Assembly (NCBI RefSeq): GCF_043945595.1
Contig: NZ_JBIFNP010000001.1
Location: 3,720,001-3,784,000 of the forward strand
Length of the DNA: 64,000 nucleotides
Reading direction: 5' to 3'
DNA from: Paenibacillus_S sp043945595
GTDB taxonomy: Bacteria > Bacillota > Bacilli > Paenibacillales > NBRC-103111
Part shown: piece by piece, positions 37,727 through 46,331 of the stretch
Numbering within the stretch: position 1 is the first letter of the stretch
How the letters are laid out: every line of letters starts with the position of its first letter
The notes under the pieces: model-generated
Seen by the model: the letters and a program-made list of their open reading frames with translations, nothing else
Told to the model about the DNA's origin: nothing
Databases searched by the model: none
Made by a program: the position numbers and the translations under genes

Positions 37727-38911
37727 TTAATTGTCAGGCTGTTCCGGCAGCGTTTCAAATTCGGGAACATCAACCAGATAAAGATTGCCGTATCCGTTCA
37801 AATCGCTGGTAAACAAAACCTGTGTCCCGTCCGGACTGAAGCGCGGATGCACATGAATTTTCTGGGACTGAAAGCTGCCCCGGTGTCTGCACAAAATACG
37901 CGGCCCTGCCAGGCCATCGTCCGTCTGCTTCCATAAACAGATCGTATCCTGGTACTGATCCCCGTGATAAGCGCTGGTCTGCTGTCCGTCCCCCACAATC
38001 AGGCAGGTATCGTTGGAATGAATGTGCATGTTTTGAAACGGAAAGGCGTATTCCTGCTTATCGGAATTATCGTAACGGATGGAACCGATAAACTTGCCGT
38101 CTTTGTTTTCGAGAGAGCCGGTGTAACCATGATACCCGATCCGAATACCGTCGGCATGCCAATACTCATGGCCTACAAAAACATCGTCCTCGGAATCGCG
38201 GATTTTCCATACCTCTCCCGTATCGATATTCATGCACCAAATCCGATGGTCTACAAGATCCCACGGCCCTTCATGGCAAAAGGTCAGCAGGTGCCGCTGC
38301 GTCGGTGAAGTATTCACATGTCCGATCCATACCTTGTCCTCATGGAGAACCTTGACTTCTCCGCCGTCGGCTGCGATCTGCAGAATCCGGCAGTGCGGCT
38401 TGGCCCGGGCCGTTTCCTCGAAGCCTATGTATCCTGCGCCAAGCGACGTAGGGATCCGGTCGGACAAATCCTCCTTCAGGCAGGCGCAAATCCAGGCGTT
38501 GTCGGCCGTACAGCTTAAATTGCCCAGCACATAGCCTTGCGGAGCCCGGTAGATCGTCCGCTCCTCTAACGTCTGTAAATCGATCGCTATGATTTCATTA
38601 TTAAATGTAATATAAGCTCGCTGCTCGTCAGGGCTAATATAAGCCTGCTGGATGACGGCTTTGCTGCCTGTATAGTCGGTTAATTGAGTGATTTCGCCGC
38701 TGCTCAAATCCAGGCTGTACAGGTTGGTGGCATTGCCACGATCTGAGCCGAAAAGCAGCTTGCTTCCCTGCCCATACCAGCCGTTATTCGTGAAATACAG
38801 ATGAAAGCTATGCGCCAAATAATTCGTCAGCTGACGCATCGGCCGCCCCGTAATCAAATCCTTCGTGATCTGCCATTCGGCATGCCATACCTTTCCTTTG
38901 GCTGAAGCCAT
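37727..38911 (-). CDS. ogl: Oligogalacturonide lyase-like protein (PL22)
   Basis: About 394 residues folding as a seven-bladed propeller. The signature residues of PL22 enzymes are visible: HLYFTNNGWYGQGSKLLFGSDR, the histidine-rich VGHEYWHADGIRIGYHGYT and the C-terminal KIHVHPRFSPDGTQVLFTSD. These histidines bind Mn/Mg in known Ogl enzymes, which cleave unsaturated digalacturonate by beta-elimination in the cytoplasm. No signal peptide, as expected. Start is ATG 38911 or the ATG at 38926. No pectate lyase or KdgR-type genes are adjacent, so it is an isolated pectin-pathway gene. Intact. Confidence 0.85.
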   Translation of the reverse strand: MASAKGKVWHAEWQITKDLITGRPMRQLTNYLAHSFHLYFTNNGWYGQGSKLLFGSDRGNATNLYSLDLSSGEITQLTDYTGSKAVIQQAYISPDEQRAYITFNNEIIAIDLQTLEERTIYRAPQGYVLGNLSCTADNAWICACLKEDLSDRIPTSLGAGYIGFEETARAKPHCRILQIAADGGEVKVLHEDKVWIGHVNTSPTQRHLLTFCHEGPWDLVDHRIWCMNIDTGEVWKIRDSEDDVFVGHEYWHADGIRIGYHGYTGSLENKDGKFIGSIRYDNSDKQEYAFPFQNMHIHSNDTCLIVGDGQQTSAYHGDQYQDTICLWKQTDDGLAGPRILCRHRGSFQSQKIHVHPRFSPDGTQVLFTSDLNGYGNLYLVDVPEFETLPEQPDN

Positions 38912-39130
38912 CCTCGTCCACCCCATTCTTCAAATGTAAACCCTTCCAACGTAGCGTAACGGATAGCCGCCTGTCAGGCAACGGGACTTTTTTGCAAAGC
39001 GGCGCGGCGCGTGTAGCACTTTTTTTCCTGTATTGCACTTTCTTGTCTATGATAGTGGCATGGAACGGCGTAAAGGTGTTTTTCCCGCTGACGTTTCAGT
39101 AAGCTTAAACACAGCTCACGGCTGCTCGGC

Positions 39131-39165
39131 AAAAAAACAGCTGCCTTCTATTCAAGAAGACAGCC
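39131..39165 (-). terminator. Terminator after the MATE gene
   Basis: Stem GCTGCCTTCT / AGAAGACAGC with one mismatch, followed by a seven-base T run on the minus strand. Confidence 0.8.
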
Positions 39166-39186
39166 GTACCTTGAAACTATTGCAAG

Positions 39187-40561
39187 CTAAGCCGCATGGG
39201 GCGCCGAAGCATCCGGCCGGCTCCGCTTCCGCTGCACATACAGAAGTCGGCTGAACAAGCCTGCAGCGCCGAACGCCAGCCCTGCAATCAAGCCGATCCA
39301 ATAGCCGAATGCCCCCAAACCGGTTGTATGGGCAAGCACGTAACCCAAGGGCAGGCCGACGACCCAATAGGAGACCATCGCTACAATCAAGGTGACATTC
39401 ACGTCCTTGTAGCCCCGCAGCGCTCCCTGGATCGGTGCCGCCAAAGCATCGGAAAGCTGGAAATATATCGCATAAACGAGAAACTGCTGCGCCAGCTCAA
39501 GCACTTGTACATCCGCCGTGTAAATCGCCGCCACTTGCTTGTTGAAGATGAGCAGAACTGCGGCGCACAAGCTCGCCATCGCCAGAGCGATACCTATCCC
39601 CAGGTAACTGTACTGGCGCGCATCCTTAAACCGCCTGCCGCCCACCTCGTAGCCGACCAGGATGGTCAGCGCCATAGAGATGCTGAGAGGCACCATATAG
39701 AGGAAGGAGGCAAAATTGAGCGCAGCCTGATGCGCCGCAATGGTGACGGTGTTGTATTCGCTCATCAAGAGCGTAACGGCGGCGAAAATGCTCGTTTCGA
39801 AGAAAATCGCGAATCCGATGGGCAGCCCGATCTTCAGCACTTCTTTCCACGCTTCCAGCGACAAGCGGTAAAGCTTGCGGAAAATACCGTATTCCGCAAA
39901 GGGCTGGACACGTGCGATAACAAGCATTGCAACGATACAAATGCACCAATACGTAATACCAGAGGCGACGCCGGCGCCGATGCCGCCCAGACGAGGAAAG
40001 CCCCATTTGCCAAAAATAAACACATAATTCAGCAGGCTGTTTACCGGCAGCGAGATGAGTGTGATGCGCATGGACATCCGCGTTTGACCGAGACCGTCCA
40101 TAAAGCTGCGAAGGACAGAATAAACGAACATCGGTATAATGCCTGTGGAGATAGCGATAAGGAAACCCCTGGCAGTATAACGAACCGCCGTATCCAGATG
40201 CATGCGATCCAGGATAGGGTCCAAAGCAAAGCCGCCGGCCACGATGACCGCCAGCGCTACCGCTGCCGCCAAATAGACGCATTGCGACCACCTTGTAAGC
40301 AACGTGCTCCCTGCGGTTCCCTCCGACAAGCTGGGCGACAATCGGCGTGACTGCGAATAAAATACCGGTAAGTCCCGTCTGAACCGGGAGCCAAATGCTT
40401 GCGCCTATAGCCACACCGGCCAGATCCGTGGCGCTCGCATGTCCGGACATGAACGTATCGAAAAACGACATGGCAAACATCGTAACCTGCGTGACCAGGA
40501 TAGGCAGCAAAATAACAAGCAGCTGCCTGCATTTTTGCGAATAAGAGTACGTTGGATTCAT
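39187..40561 (-). CDS. MATE family efflux transporter, frame-shifted
   Basis: A multidrug and toxin extrusion transporter with twelve helices. N-terminal half: LVILLPILVTQVTMFAMSFF, DTFMSGHASATDLAGVAIG and LFAVTPIVAQLVG, characteristic of the NorM/DinF superfamily. C-terminal half from QCVYLAAAVALAVIVAGGF. The frame breaks at 40284-40292, between EHVAYKV and QCVYLAA; removing one base of the GG pair gives a 457-residue protein of normal length. ATG 40561 with AAGGA upstream is preferred over a GTG at 40606. Uses a Na+ or H+ gradient to export cationic compounds. Confidence 0.88.
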
Positions 40562-40745
40562 CTTCGTAGGATTCCTTTGAGTTTGATCTTTGTTCGAATC
40601 GTTCACTTGCGGGTAAACAAAACATTATCATACCAGATTTCAGGAAAAAAACAAATGAGCCCGGCTTCTCTCCGGCGGTTCAATCCGGCTCCATGATCTC
40701 CCGAAACACCCGTATATGAACTACTGTCCCGCTAATCCTGGAACC

Positions 40746-40775
40746 AAAAAAAGCCGGGCTGCGCTGCAGCCGGCT
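40746..40775 (-). terminator. Terminator after the Dabb gene
   Basis: GC-rich stem GCCGGGCTGC / GCAGCCGGC with a bulge, followed by a T run on the minus strand. Confidence 0.8.
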
Positions 40776-40798
40776 GTCGTTGCCTGTGTATTCCTGCC

Positions 40799-41092
40799 TT
40801 AAATTTCGATATCCACCACGATGCTGTCTTCTCTTCCGACTTCGCGGATATAGGCTGCAACGGCTTGATGGTGCGGATTCGGCACGTAGGCTTCCAGCGA
40901 CGCCCGATCCTCGAAGCGAACGGACAGCAGCACGCGGTAGCCCTGGCTTTTTCCGGAGAAATCGATTCCGGCCTGAATGTCCACGACACCTGTCAAATGG
41001 CTTTTCAGCGCCTTGAACCGGTCTACAACCTCCTGAAGCTGCTCCTGAGTCGTGCTTTCGCCGAATTTTACCAATACAATATGATCGATCAT
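40799..41092 (-). CDS. Dabb (stress-responsive dimeric alpha/beta barrel) family protein
   Basis: 97 residues with the Dabb fold signature: MIDHIVLVKF at the start (the conserved His 4), GVVDIQAGIDFS, the GYRVLLSVRFEDRASLEAY segment and the PNPHHQAVAAYI helix. Members dimerise; some are stress-induced or polyketide cyclases. Full length. Alone in its unit. A specific role cannot be inferred. Confidence 0.85.
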   Translation of the reverse strand: MIDHIVLVKFGESTTQEQLQEVVDRFKALKSHLTGVVDIQAGIDFSGKSQGYRVLLSVRFEDRASLEAYVPNPHHQAVAAYIREVGREDSIVVDIEI

Positions 41093-41147
41093 TGCCTTAT
41101 GTACCCCATTTCATGTTCTATGTTCAATCCTTGTCTACTATACCATG

Positions 41148-41738
41148 TTACGTACGCTTCTTCCACGATAAAGAAGGCACCGTCCGGCCTGCCGACGAAT
41201 CTTCAATAAGCTGGGCCAGCCTTTTGTAGCGCGTCTCCTCTTTTTTGGCGCTCATCACCAAATGAATCGCCGCTTTACGGTACCAGGCCGCCTGCGCTTC
41301 GAAAAAGGCCCAGGCCGCTTCGTTCGCCCGAAACTCGCGCTCATAAGCCTCTGTCAGCACAGCGGGCTCCTTCTGCTCGAAGGAATAAACCGCAGATCTT
41401 TCCTCCGACCTCGCCTCGTAAGCGCGAAGTCCTTCGGGCTTCATCCTCCCCTCGCGCGTGAGCTCCTCCACCCGGTTCATATTGACAGCGCTCCAGATGC
41501 TGCGCGGCTTGCGGGGCGTAAAGCGGATCATGTACCTTTCGCCATCGATGCTTTTGCGGATCCCGTCGATCCAGCCGAAGCATAGCGCCTCATCAACCGA
41601 CTCGGGCCAAGTCATGCTGGGGAGGCCTGTCCCCTTCTTATAATAACCGACCCACAGCTCCTTCTCGGCAGCATGGTGACGCTCCAGCCATGAGCGAAAT
41701 TCGGCCGGGTTGCTGAAAAAATGCGGATTCGCTTCCAA
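41148..41738 (-). CDS. YdeI/OmpD-associated family protein
   Basis: 196 residues. Signature segments of the YdeI/OmdA group are present: FRSWLERHHAAEKELWVGYYK, the WPESVDEALCFGWIDGIRKS core, RFTPRKPRSIWSAVNMNRVEEL and C-terminal KKEETRYKRLAQLIED. Such proteins are often annotated as bacteriocin-protection proteins, but the role in Firmicutes is unproven. Start TTG 41738 with GGAGGGAAG 6 bases upstream. Intact. Confidence 0.88.
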   Translation of the reverse strand: MEANPHFFSNPAEFRSWLERHHAAEKELWVGYYKKGTGLPSMTWPESVDEALCFGWIDGIRKSIDGERYMIRFTPRKPRSIWSAVNMNRVEELTREGRMKPEGLRAYEARSEERSAVYSFEQKEPAVLTEAYEREFRANEAAWAFFEAQAAWYRKAAIHLVMSAKKEETRYKRLAQLIEDSSAGRTVPSLSWKKRT

Positions 41739-41792
41739 GCACTTCCCTCCTCGGAAATCATTTTGGCTTATTTTACCACAACAAGGACCGCC

Positions 41793-41846
41793 AAAAAAGC
41801 TCCCTCCCGAAGCTAGAATGGAGCAGACGGGAGAGAGCTTCTTTTA
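41793..41846 (-). terminator. Terminator after the prohibitin-family gene
   Basis: Stem AAGCTCCCTCCCG (from about 41798) / CGGGAGAGAGCTT (to about 41840) with T runs on both sides, so it can act on both strands. Confidence 0.8.
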
Positions 41847-41858
41847 TCCATATGGCGT

Positions 41859-42701
41859 TTATTTTTGATTGCTGCTAAGCGAATTCAGATCAATAAACGG
41901 AGTCGCTCCGCCGGTTACCGTTGGCAAATGGCCGTCCCATTTCTCCAATGCTTTTTCCTGTACCTCAATCTGCTTGAGCTGCACCAGCTCCTGCGTCACT
42001 TCCTGCTTTTTCAGCTTAAGCGATTCCGCCTCCGCCTGGGCCTGAGCGACCTTTTGCTTGGCCTCAATCTCGACGCGCTTGAGATCGTTCTCCGCCTTCA
42101 ATGCCTGCTGCTGGGCAACCTGCTTGGCTTCAATCGACTGGTTAAACGCATCGGAGAATTTGAAGTTCACGATATTAATGTCGTTCACGATTAAATCGTA
42201 TTTTGCCAGCCGCTTGGTCAGCAGGTCGCTCACTTCCGTCGCCACGACGTCCCGCTTCGCGATCAAGTCCTCCGCAGGATATTTGGCGGTAACTTCCTTT
42301 ACAATTTCCTGAATGGCAGGCCCAATAATAACGTTATCGTAGGAGCCGCCAATGTTATTCATCAGATGAAACGCTGCCGTCTTGTTAACGGAATAGTTCA
42401 CGGCCACATGAGTGGACACCGGCTGCAAATCCTTGGAGGACGCCGAGGTATCGGTCTCCGCTTTCGTTACCTGTGTGTTCACCTGAATGACGCTTTGCAT
42501 AAACGGGATTTTCAAATGAATCCCCGGATCCAGGATGTCGTCGTTCAGTTTGCCGAACGTTTTGTAAAGCCCTACGTGCCCGTACTGCACCGTGGCGAAG
42601 CTGTTCCAAGCGACAATAACAAGCAGCAGAATGATGATGCCCGCTTTTACAAAGTTTCCTACAGGTTTGATCATGCCGTTCCTGGTTGTTTCCGTCTTCA
42701 T
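41859..42701 (-). CDS. Prohibitin/SPFH (HflK-like) family membrane protein
   Basis: 280 residues. A single N-terminal helix (KAGIIILLLVIVAWNSFATV) is followed by an SPFH/Band 7 domain (about 35-200; GHVGLYKTFGKLNDDILDPG) and a coiled coil rich in Lys, Glu, Ala and Gln (KQVAQQQALKAENDLKRVEI). Prohibitin-type proteins form ring assemblies at the membrane and modulate proteases such as FtsH. ATG 42701 has GGGAGG 8 bases upstream. Intact, monocistronic, terminated. Confidence 0.9.
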   Translation of the reverse strand: MKTETTRNGMIKPVGNFVKAGIIILLLVIVAWNSFATVQYGHVGLYKTFGKLNDDILDPGIHLKIPFMQSVIQVNTQVTKAETDTSASSKDLQPVSTHVAVNYSVNKTAAFHLMNNIGGSYDNVIIGPAIQEIVKEVTAKYPAEDLIAKRDVVATEVSDLLTKRLAKYDLIVNDINIVNFKFSDAFNQSIEAKQVAQQQALKAENDLKRVEIEAKQKVAQAQAEAESLKLKKQEVTQELVQLKQIEVQEKALEKWDGHLPTVTGGATPFIDLNSLSSNQK

Positions 42702-42793
42702 CGTATCGACCTCCCGGCTGTATTCACTACCTACCTTTACATACGTATGCCGGGCGCATTTGTTTCAAGAAGCAAAGGGAAACTGTATCCTGT

Positions 42794-43366
42794 TCATCGG
42801 TTCATAATATCATGAAACAGCCGGGTTCGTTCGTCCACATCCTCACCGTAAATGTTCAAATAATCCATCACGGCAAAAGAAAAATCAATGAATGCCCGGC
42901 CTTTGGCCGTAATGACGTGCGCGTCTGTGACCACCCGCTCCTCCTTGTAACGCCCGCGCGGGAACGGGTCCTCTACGCCCAACTCACGGATTCGCTCCAC
43001 TCCGCAGGAGGTCGTGAACGAGTGCCGGGCCAGCACGCCTGCCCTTCCCAAATACTGCGGGCCGTTGCACACCGCGGCCAGCAGGATGCCTTCGCGGTCC
43101 AGCTGCACGATCAGCTCCGTCAGCTCTACCCGCTGGGAACGGATCGGGCCTCCGGGCAGAAGCAGCCCTTCGACTTCCGTCAGCTGCCGGGCCTCCTTGA
43201 CAGTCAAATCCGGCTTGTAGGTCAAGCCGGATTCACTGACAACGGCCTCACGGTCATAGCCAGTCATCACTATCTCCTTGCCGCCTATATTTTTCAACTT
43301 GTGGCAGGCCAGCGTAATCTCAAAATCCGCAAACTGATCGGAGATGAAACAAATAATTTTTCCCAT
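42794..43366 (-). CDS. DJ-1/PfpI family protein (type 1 glutamine amidotransferase-like)
   Basis: 190 residues of the DJ-1/ThiJ/PfpI fold. The nucleophile-elbow Cys is in AVCNGPQYLGRAGVL (about residue 99), with LLLPGGP before it and a conserved acidic residue near the N-terminus (FADFEI, Glu 16). Family members include chaperones, deglycases and proteases; the type cannot be told here. ATG 43366 is preceded by AGGAGG at 11 bases and AAAGGCGG closer. Intact. Confidence 0.85.
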   Translation of the reverse strand: MGKIICFISDQFADFEITLACHKLKNIGGKEIVMTGYDREAVVSESGLTYKPDLTVKEARQLTEVEGLLLPGGPIRSQRVELTELIVQLDREGILLAAVCNGPQYLGRAGVLARHSFTTSCGVERIRELGVEDPFPRGRYKEERVVTDAHVITAKGRAFIDFSFAVMDYLNIYGEDVDERTRLFHDIMNR

Positions 43367-43487
43367 CCGCCTTTAAACCTCCTGTTACTTTATCCACCGG
43401 AACGTGGTAAAGAAAAATGTCGCATGTTAGGGTAAGGATTGATACAATAAAGAAAATTCGTTCATGTTGACTGGAAAGGGGTATAAA

Positions 43488-43796
43488 ATGAGTAATACAA
43501 AAACGCTGATCTTGGTCACCGCAATTTTGGAAGCGATTCTGGGCATCCCGTTTGTGGGCGGACTCATTGTTATAAGCCTGTCGTATGTGCCGCTGATCGT
43601 TATGCTTATCGTCCATATTATTACTCTTTTCCTGGTGTCCAAGGAGAACAAGCCGAGGCACGGCAGTATCGCCGGAATCATTACGTCCTGCATCGGCTGG
43701 ATTCCTTTCGTCGGCATGGTGCTGCATATTGTGACGGCCATTCTGCTGTTCCTAATCTACACCCGGCAGGAGCGCGGGTACATTTCTTTACGGTAA
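43488..43796 (+). CDS. Small membrane protein with three helices
   Basis: 102 residues: TKTLILVTAILEAILGIPFVG and GLIVISLSYVPLIVMLIVHI form the first helices, and WIPFVGMVLHIVTAILLFLIY the last. The repeat of a IPFVG motif in the first and last helices hints at internal symmetry. ATG 43488 follows GGAAAGGGG. Unknown function; a terminator follows at 43802-43839. Confidence 0.7.
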   Translation: MSNTKTLILVTAILEAILGIPFVGGLIVISLSYVPLIVMLIVHIITLFLVSKENKPRHGSIAGIITSCIGWIPFVGMVLHIVTAILLFLIYTRQERGYISLR

Positions 43797-43801
43797 CGAT
43801 A

Positions 43802-43839
43802 GCAGGCGGGCATCCCGGGGGATGTCCGCTGCTTCGTTT
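43802..43839 (+). terminator. Terminator after the small membrane protein
   Basis: Stem GCGGGCATCC / GGATGTCCGC with one G-U pair around loop CGGG, followed by a T-rich stretch. Confidence 0.75.
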
Positions 43840-43879
43840 AGGCAGCACGAGGCTGCGGCCCGCTGTAAGCTACCCTAGC

Positions 43880-44823
43880 TCAATTTAATGAGCAGTTCGC
43901 AGCCGGCTGAAGCGACAGCTCCACTATCTCATTACGCCTGCAAACCAAGCGGCCCTCGATTACCTCAAGCTTGGCCGCCTGAATCGAAGAGCGCCGTTCC
44001 GCGTAAGAGGCAGGAACCGCATGATGATCAGCCCGGTCCGGATGCGTAAAATAGAAAATAATGGCCTCCTCTCCCTGGACGACGACATCGGCATGAAGAC
44101 CGATGGTGCCCATCGTCCCGCCGGGTTCCCGGCTCATTCAAGATCAGTCCGTTGCGTTCCCAACGTTCGCCATCCTCCGACCGGTAGACCCCCTGCCCTC
44201 TCCACTCATCGATGATCATCCAATAGCATCCCTTAAAATAAAAGACATTAGGCCCCTCATGCGCGCCATCGGTAATAATCGGCCCAACCACATGCCACTG
44301 GTACAAATCATGACTATCCGCAGCATACGTATGGGAATGATGCGTCTCGTCCTTGTACCACATCCGGAAGCGGCCGTCCGAAAGCCAGTGAATGCAGGCA
44401 TCGATTACGCAATCAGAGCTCAATGGAATTTCATCCTGCAGCGTCCATTGCAGCAAATCTTCGCTTGTGTAGTGCAGCATTTTTCTTGCGTGACCGTCCC
44501 AATCGACGGGAACTCCGCGTATGTAGCTCACAAACATATGATACCGGCCGTCATGCCAAATGATTTCCGGCGCCCAGAAGGTATTGCGGCCCCACTCGAA
44601 ATCCAGGCCCTGGATAATCCCACGGTAAACCCATGTATTCCCGCCGTCCGCCGAGGAGGCAACCCCAAGCGTCCGTTCCATGCACCCAGGCAAAACGTGG
44701 CCCTCCCGCTGTCGCCCTCCGGTTCGTATACACCATCCACCACTGCTTCTCTTGGCGGTTCCAGATCAACACCGGGTCCGCGGCCCCGTCATATATCGGA
44801 TCCCGAAATAAAGGCGCTTCCAT
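43880..44823 (-). CDS. GH43-like five-bladed beta-propeller glycosidase, twice frame-shifted
   Basis: A family-43-type glycoside hydrolase. Candidate catalytic acids: Asp in YDGAADPVLIWN (N-terminal, general base position), Asp in CVIDACIHWL and Glu in DGAHEGPNVFYFKG. Three frames are needed. The first break is at 44673-44674, joining FAWVHGT to TLGVASSADGG, and the second at 44109-44111, joining RRDDG to TIGLHADVVV; each needs one base removed, giving a 313-residue protein. No signal peptide, so it is cytoplasmic. ATG 44823 has AAGGAGG. The substrate may be an arabino- or xylo-oligosaccharide, but GH43/32/62/117 assignment is not certain. Confidence 0.82.
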
Positions 44824-44918
44824 CTTCCGTATCCTCCTTATAAGCATCCATCGCTAAATGTATGTGCACTTCCTTATTATACCCGGGAATGAAAGCGTTT
44901 CAACAGCGATCCGGTTCA

Positions 44919-45476
44919 TCAGCGGGACCGGTAAGCTTTCTTGTGAAAATCCGTAATATACCGGAACAGCACCTCTCCATCCTCAGGCAGTCTGTTTTCC
45001 TCTTGCAGATGAAACACCATAGCCTGATACGGCTCGGGAACCCATATGTATTGATGAACGCCTTCCGTCAAAATAAATCCGCACCGCTCCCAGAACCGGA
45101 TTCTGCGAAGATTTTCCTCGGTCTCGTCCGCCTCGACTTCAATCACCATGCCCCGGCAGCCGTTGGCAATACCCCAAGACTTGAGGTAATCGATAAGACG
45201 GCGCCCCAGCCCCCTGCTCCGTTCTTCCTCCCGGACGGCCGCATAATCGATCAGCAGTGCAGAAGCCCGTCTGTCGATTCCCGTGAGCGCCATCGCTTTA
45301 GTCACTTGGCCGTCATCAGCGGTGTGCAGCTGACACAGCCCCCGGTCAAACATGTTTCGGATAATCGCGAAGCTTTTCCTTCCATGCTCGGGGAACGCCC
45401 CGGTATAGACAGGCTCCGCCGCTTTCCACAGCTGCTCGTTCCAAACGTCTGTCGTATGAAACTCCAATGAATCCAT
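44919..45476 (-). CDS. GNAT family N-acetyltransferase
   Basis: 185 residues. Motif A for acetyl-CoA is EERSRGLGRRLIDYLKSWG (RSRGLG loop), followed by CRGMVIEVEADETEENLRR and FWERCGF, typical of GNAT motif B. The acceptor is unknown. ATG 45476. Located between the GH43-like gene and the repeat cluster. Intact. Confidence 0.82.
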   Translation of the reverse strand: MDSLEFHTTDVWNEQLWKAAEPVYTGAFPEHGRKSFAIIRNMFDRGLCQLHTADDGQVTKAMALTGIDRRASALLIDYAAVREEERSRGLGRRLIDYLKSWGIANGCRGMVIEVEADETEENLRRIRFWERCGFILTEGVHQYIWVPEPYQAMVFHLQEENRLPEDGEVLFRYITDFHKKAYRSR

Positions 45477-45545
45477 CCGCTGTCATCTTCCTGTCGCCCT
45501 GCTCCGAATTCGGATCCTATAGTGTCATTTTCTTACCAAAATGAA

Positions 45546-45569
45546 GAAAAACCTAGCCTGCGGCTAGGT
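45546..45569 (-). terminator. Terminator-like hairpin before the repeat cluster
   Basis: Perfect stem ACCTAGCC (45551-45558) / GGCTAGGT (45562-45569) followed on the minus strand by a T run. It could end transcription from the 45897-46142 gene after passing through the repeats. Confidence 0.65.
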
Positions 45570-45571
45570 AA

Positions 45572-45718
45572 GCATTGTTGAGAATCTATGGATTTGGGTG
45601 ATACTCCGGTGGGGTATCTTCCTCCAGCCGCTGTTGAAACCCGTGAATTTGATTAGATTTGAAGGTATTTTCACGGATTTCAAAGGCGGACGTAAACTCT
45701 TCCGGAAGATACCCCACC
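45572..45718. repeat. Palindromic intergenic repeat, copy B, with leader
   Basis: The core 45608-45718 has 15-base perfect inverted ends GGTGGGGTATCTTCC / GGAAGATACCCCACC and shares most of its inner sequence with copy A (17594-17732). A leader of about 36 bases (45572-45607, beginning GCATTGTTGAGAA) recurs with one or two changes in front of copy C. Confidence 0.88.
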
Positions 45719-45736
45719 TGCGTCGAGGCCACTGAA

Positions 45737-45850
45737 GCATTGTTGAGAAACTATGGATTTGGGTGATACTCCGTCCGGCAGGATCTTTTCCTTTAACCGC
45801 CGTTTAAACCCGGGAATCGGATGAAAATTAGCGTTTATTGAGAAAAAGCC
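45737..45850. repeat. Degraded copy C of the intergenic repeat
   Basis: Begins with the same GCATTGTTGAGAA leader as copy B and keeps blocks such as CCGGCAGGATCTT, AACCGCCGTT and AAACCCGGGAATCGGAT that align with it. The outer inverted ends are lost. It follows copy B by 18 bases, so this is a tandem pair. Confidence 0.7.
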
Positions 45851-45896
45851 CGTTCCGGACTCTTTAACCTTATAAGATCAGCGTGCTTTCAGTGCA

Positions 45897-46142
45897 CTAG
45901 TCGTTTTCCTGCTTCGACGGCTCGTTGACCAGCGAATCGTACTTGGCATACCGGTCATCGACCTCCCGGGCCATTTGGCGAAATTTCCGGGTTTCATCAA
46001 CCACCGGGTCGATCTGTGCCTGAATGCGAATTTCGGTCGGATACGGAAGCTTCTTAACGGCGGCCTCATCGGGCTCCTCGCTGTGCATCTCGCCTTCGGT
46101 CAGCTTTTGGATCAGCTCTTCTTCGATTTTTTTGGAATCCAT
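45897..46142 (-). CDS. Small acidic hypothetical protein
   Basis: 81 residues, soluble and charged, starting MDSKKIEEELIQKLTEGEMH and containing KKLPYPTEIRIQAQIDPV, then a likely amphipathic helix (DETRKFRQMAREVDDRYAKY). No signal peptide or membrane segment. ATG 46142 with GGGAGGTG upstream decides the start; upstream in-frame codons are not supported. I do not recognise a family. Gene order gives no clue to its role. Confidence 0.6.
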   Translation of the reverse strand: MDSKKIEEELIQKLTEGEMHSEEPDEAAVKKLPYPTEIRIQAQIDPVVDETRKFRQMAREVDDRYAKYDSLVNEPSKQEND

Positions 46143-46282
46143 GAGCAAGCACCTCCCTCTCCTATTATGCCTGTAGTTTCTATATTTTGTCCAATCAGGG
46201 GAGGGTGCCATGCAGCAGGATTCATGAACCCTGCAGACGATTCCGCATGGTTGAATATGAATATACACTGCTCTGAGCGATA

Positions 46283-46324
46283 AAAAGGCTTGGCGCACCT
46301 CAAGGAGTAAGCAGCGCCAAGCCG
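46283..46324 (-). terminator. Terminator at the end of the glycan locus
   Basis: A perfect 10-base stem GGCTTGGCGC (46288-46297) / GCGCCAAGCC (46315-46324), then a T run on the minus strand, 8 bases past the SGNH gene stop. Confidence 0.88.
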
Positions 46325-46331
46325 TATGAAG

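Noticed and set aside
39196..40350. A 384-codon open frame on the plus strand opposite the MATE gene
   Set aside because: It is the antisense of a clear MATE transporter, with atypical composition (many Arg, Gln, His) and no binding site.
44028..44847. Three separate small genes instead of one GH43-like gene
   Set aside because: The three pieces are consecutive parts of one propeller fold, and removal of two single bases joins them into one family-length protein.
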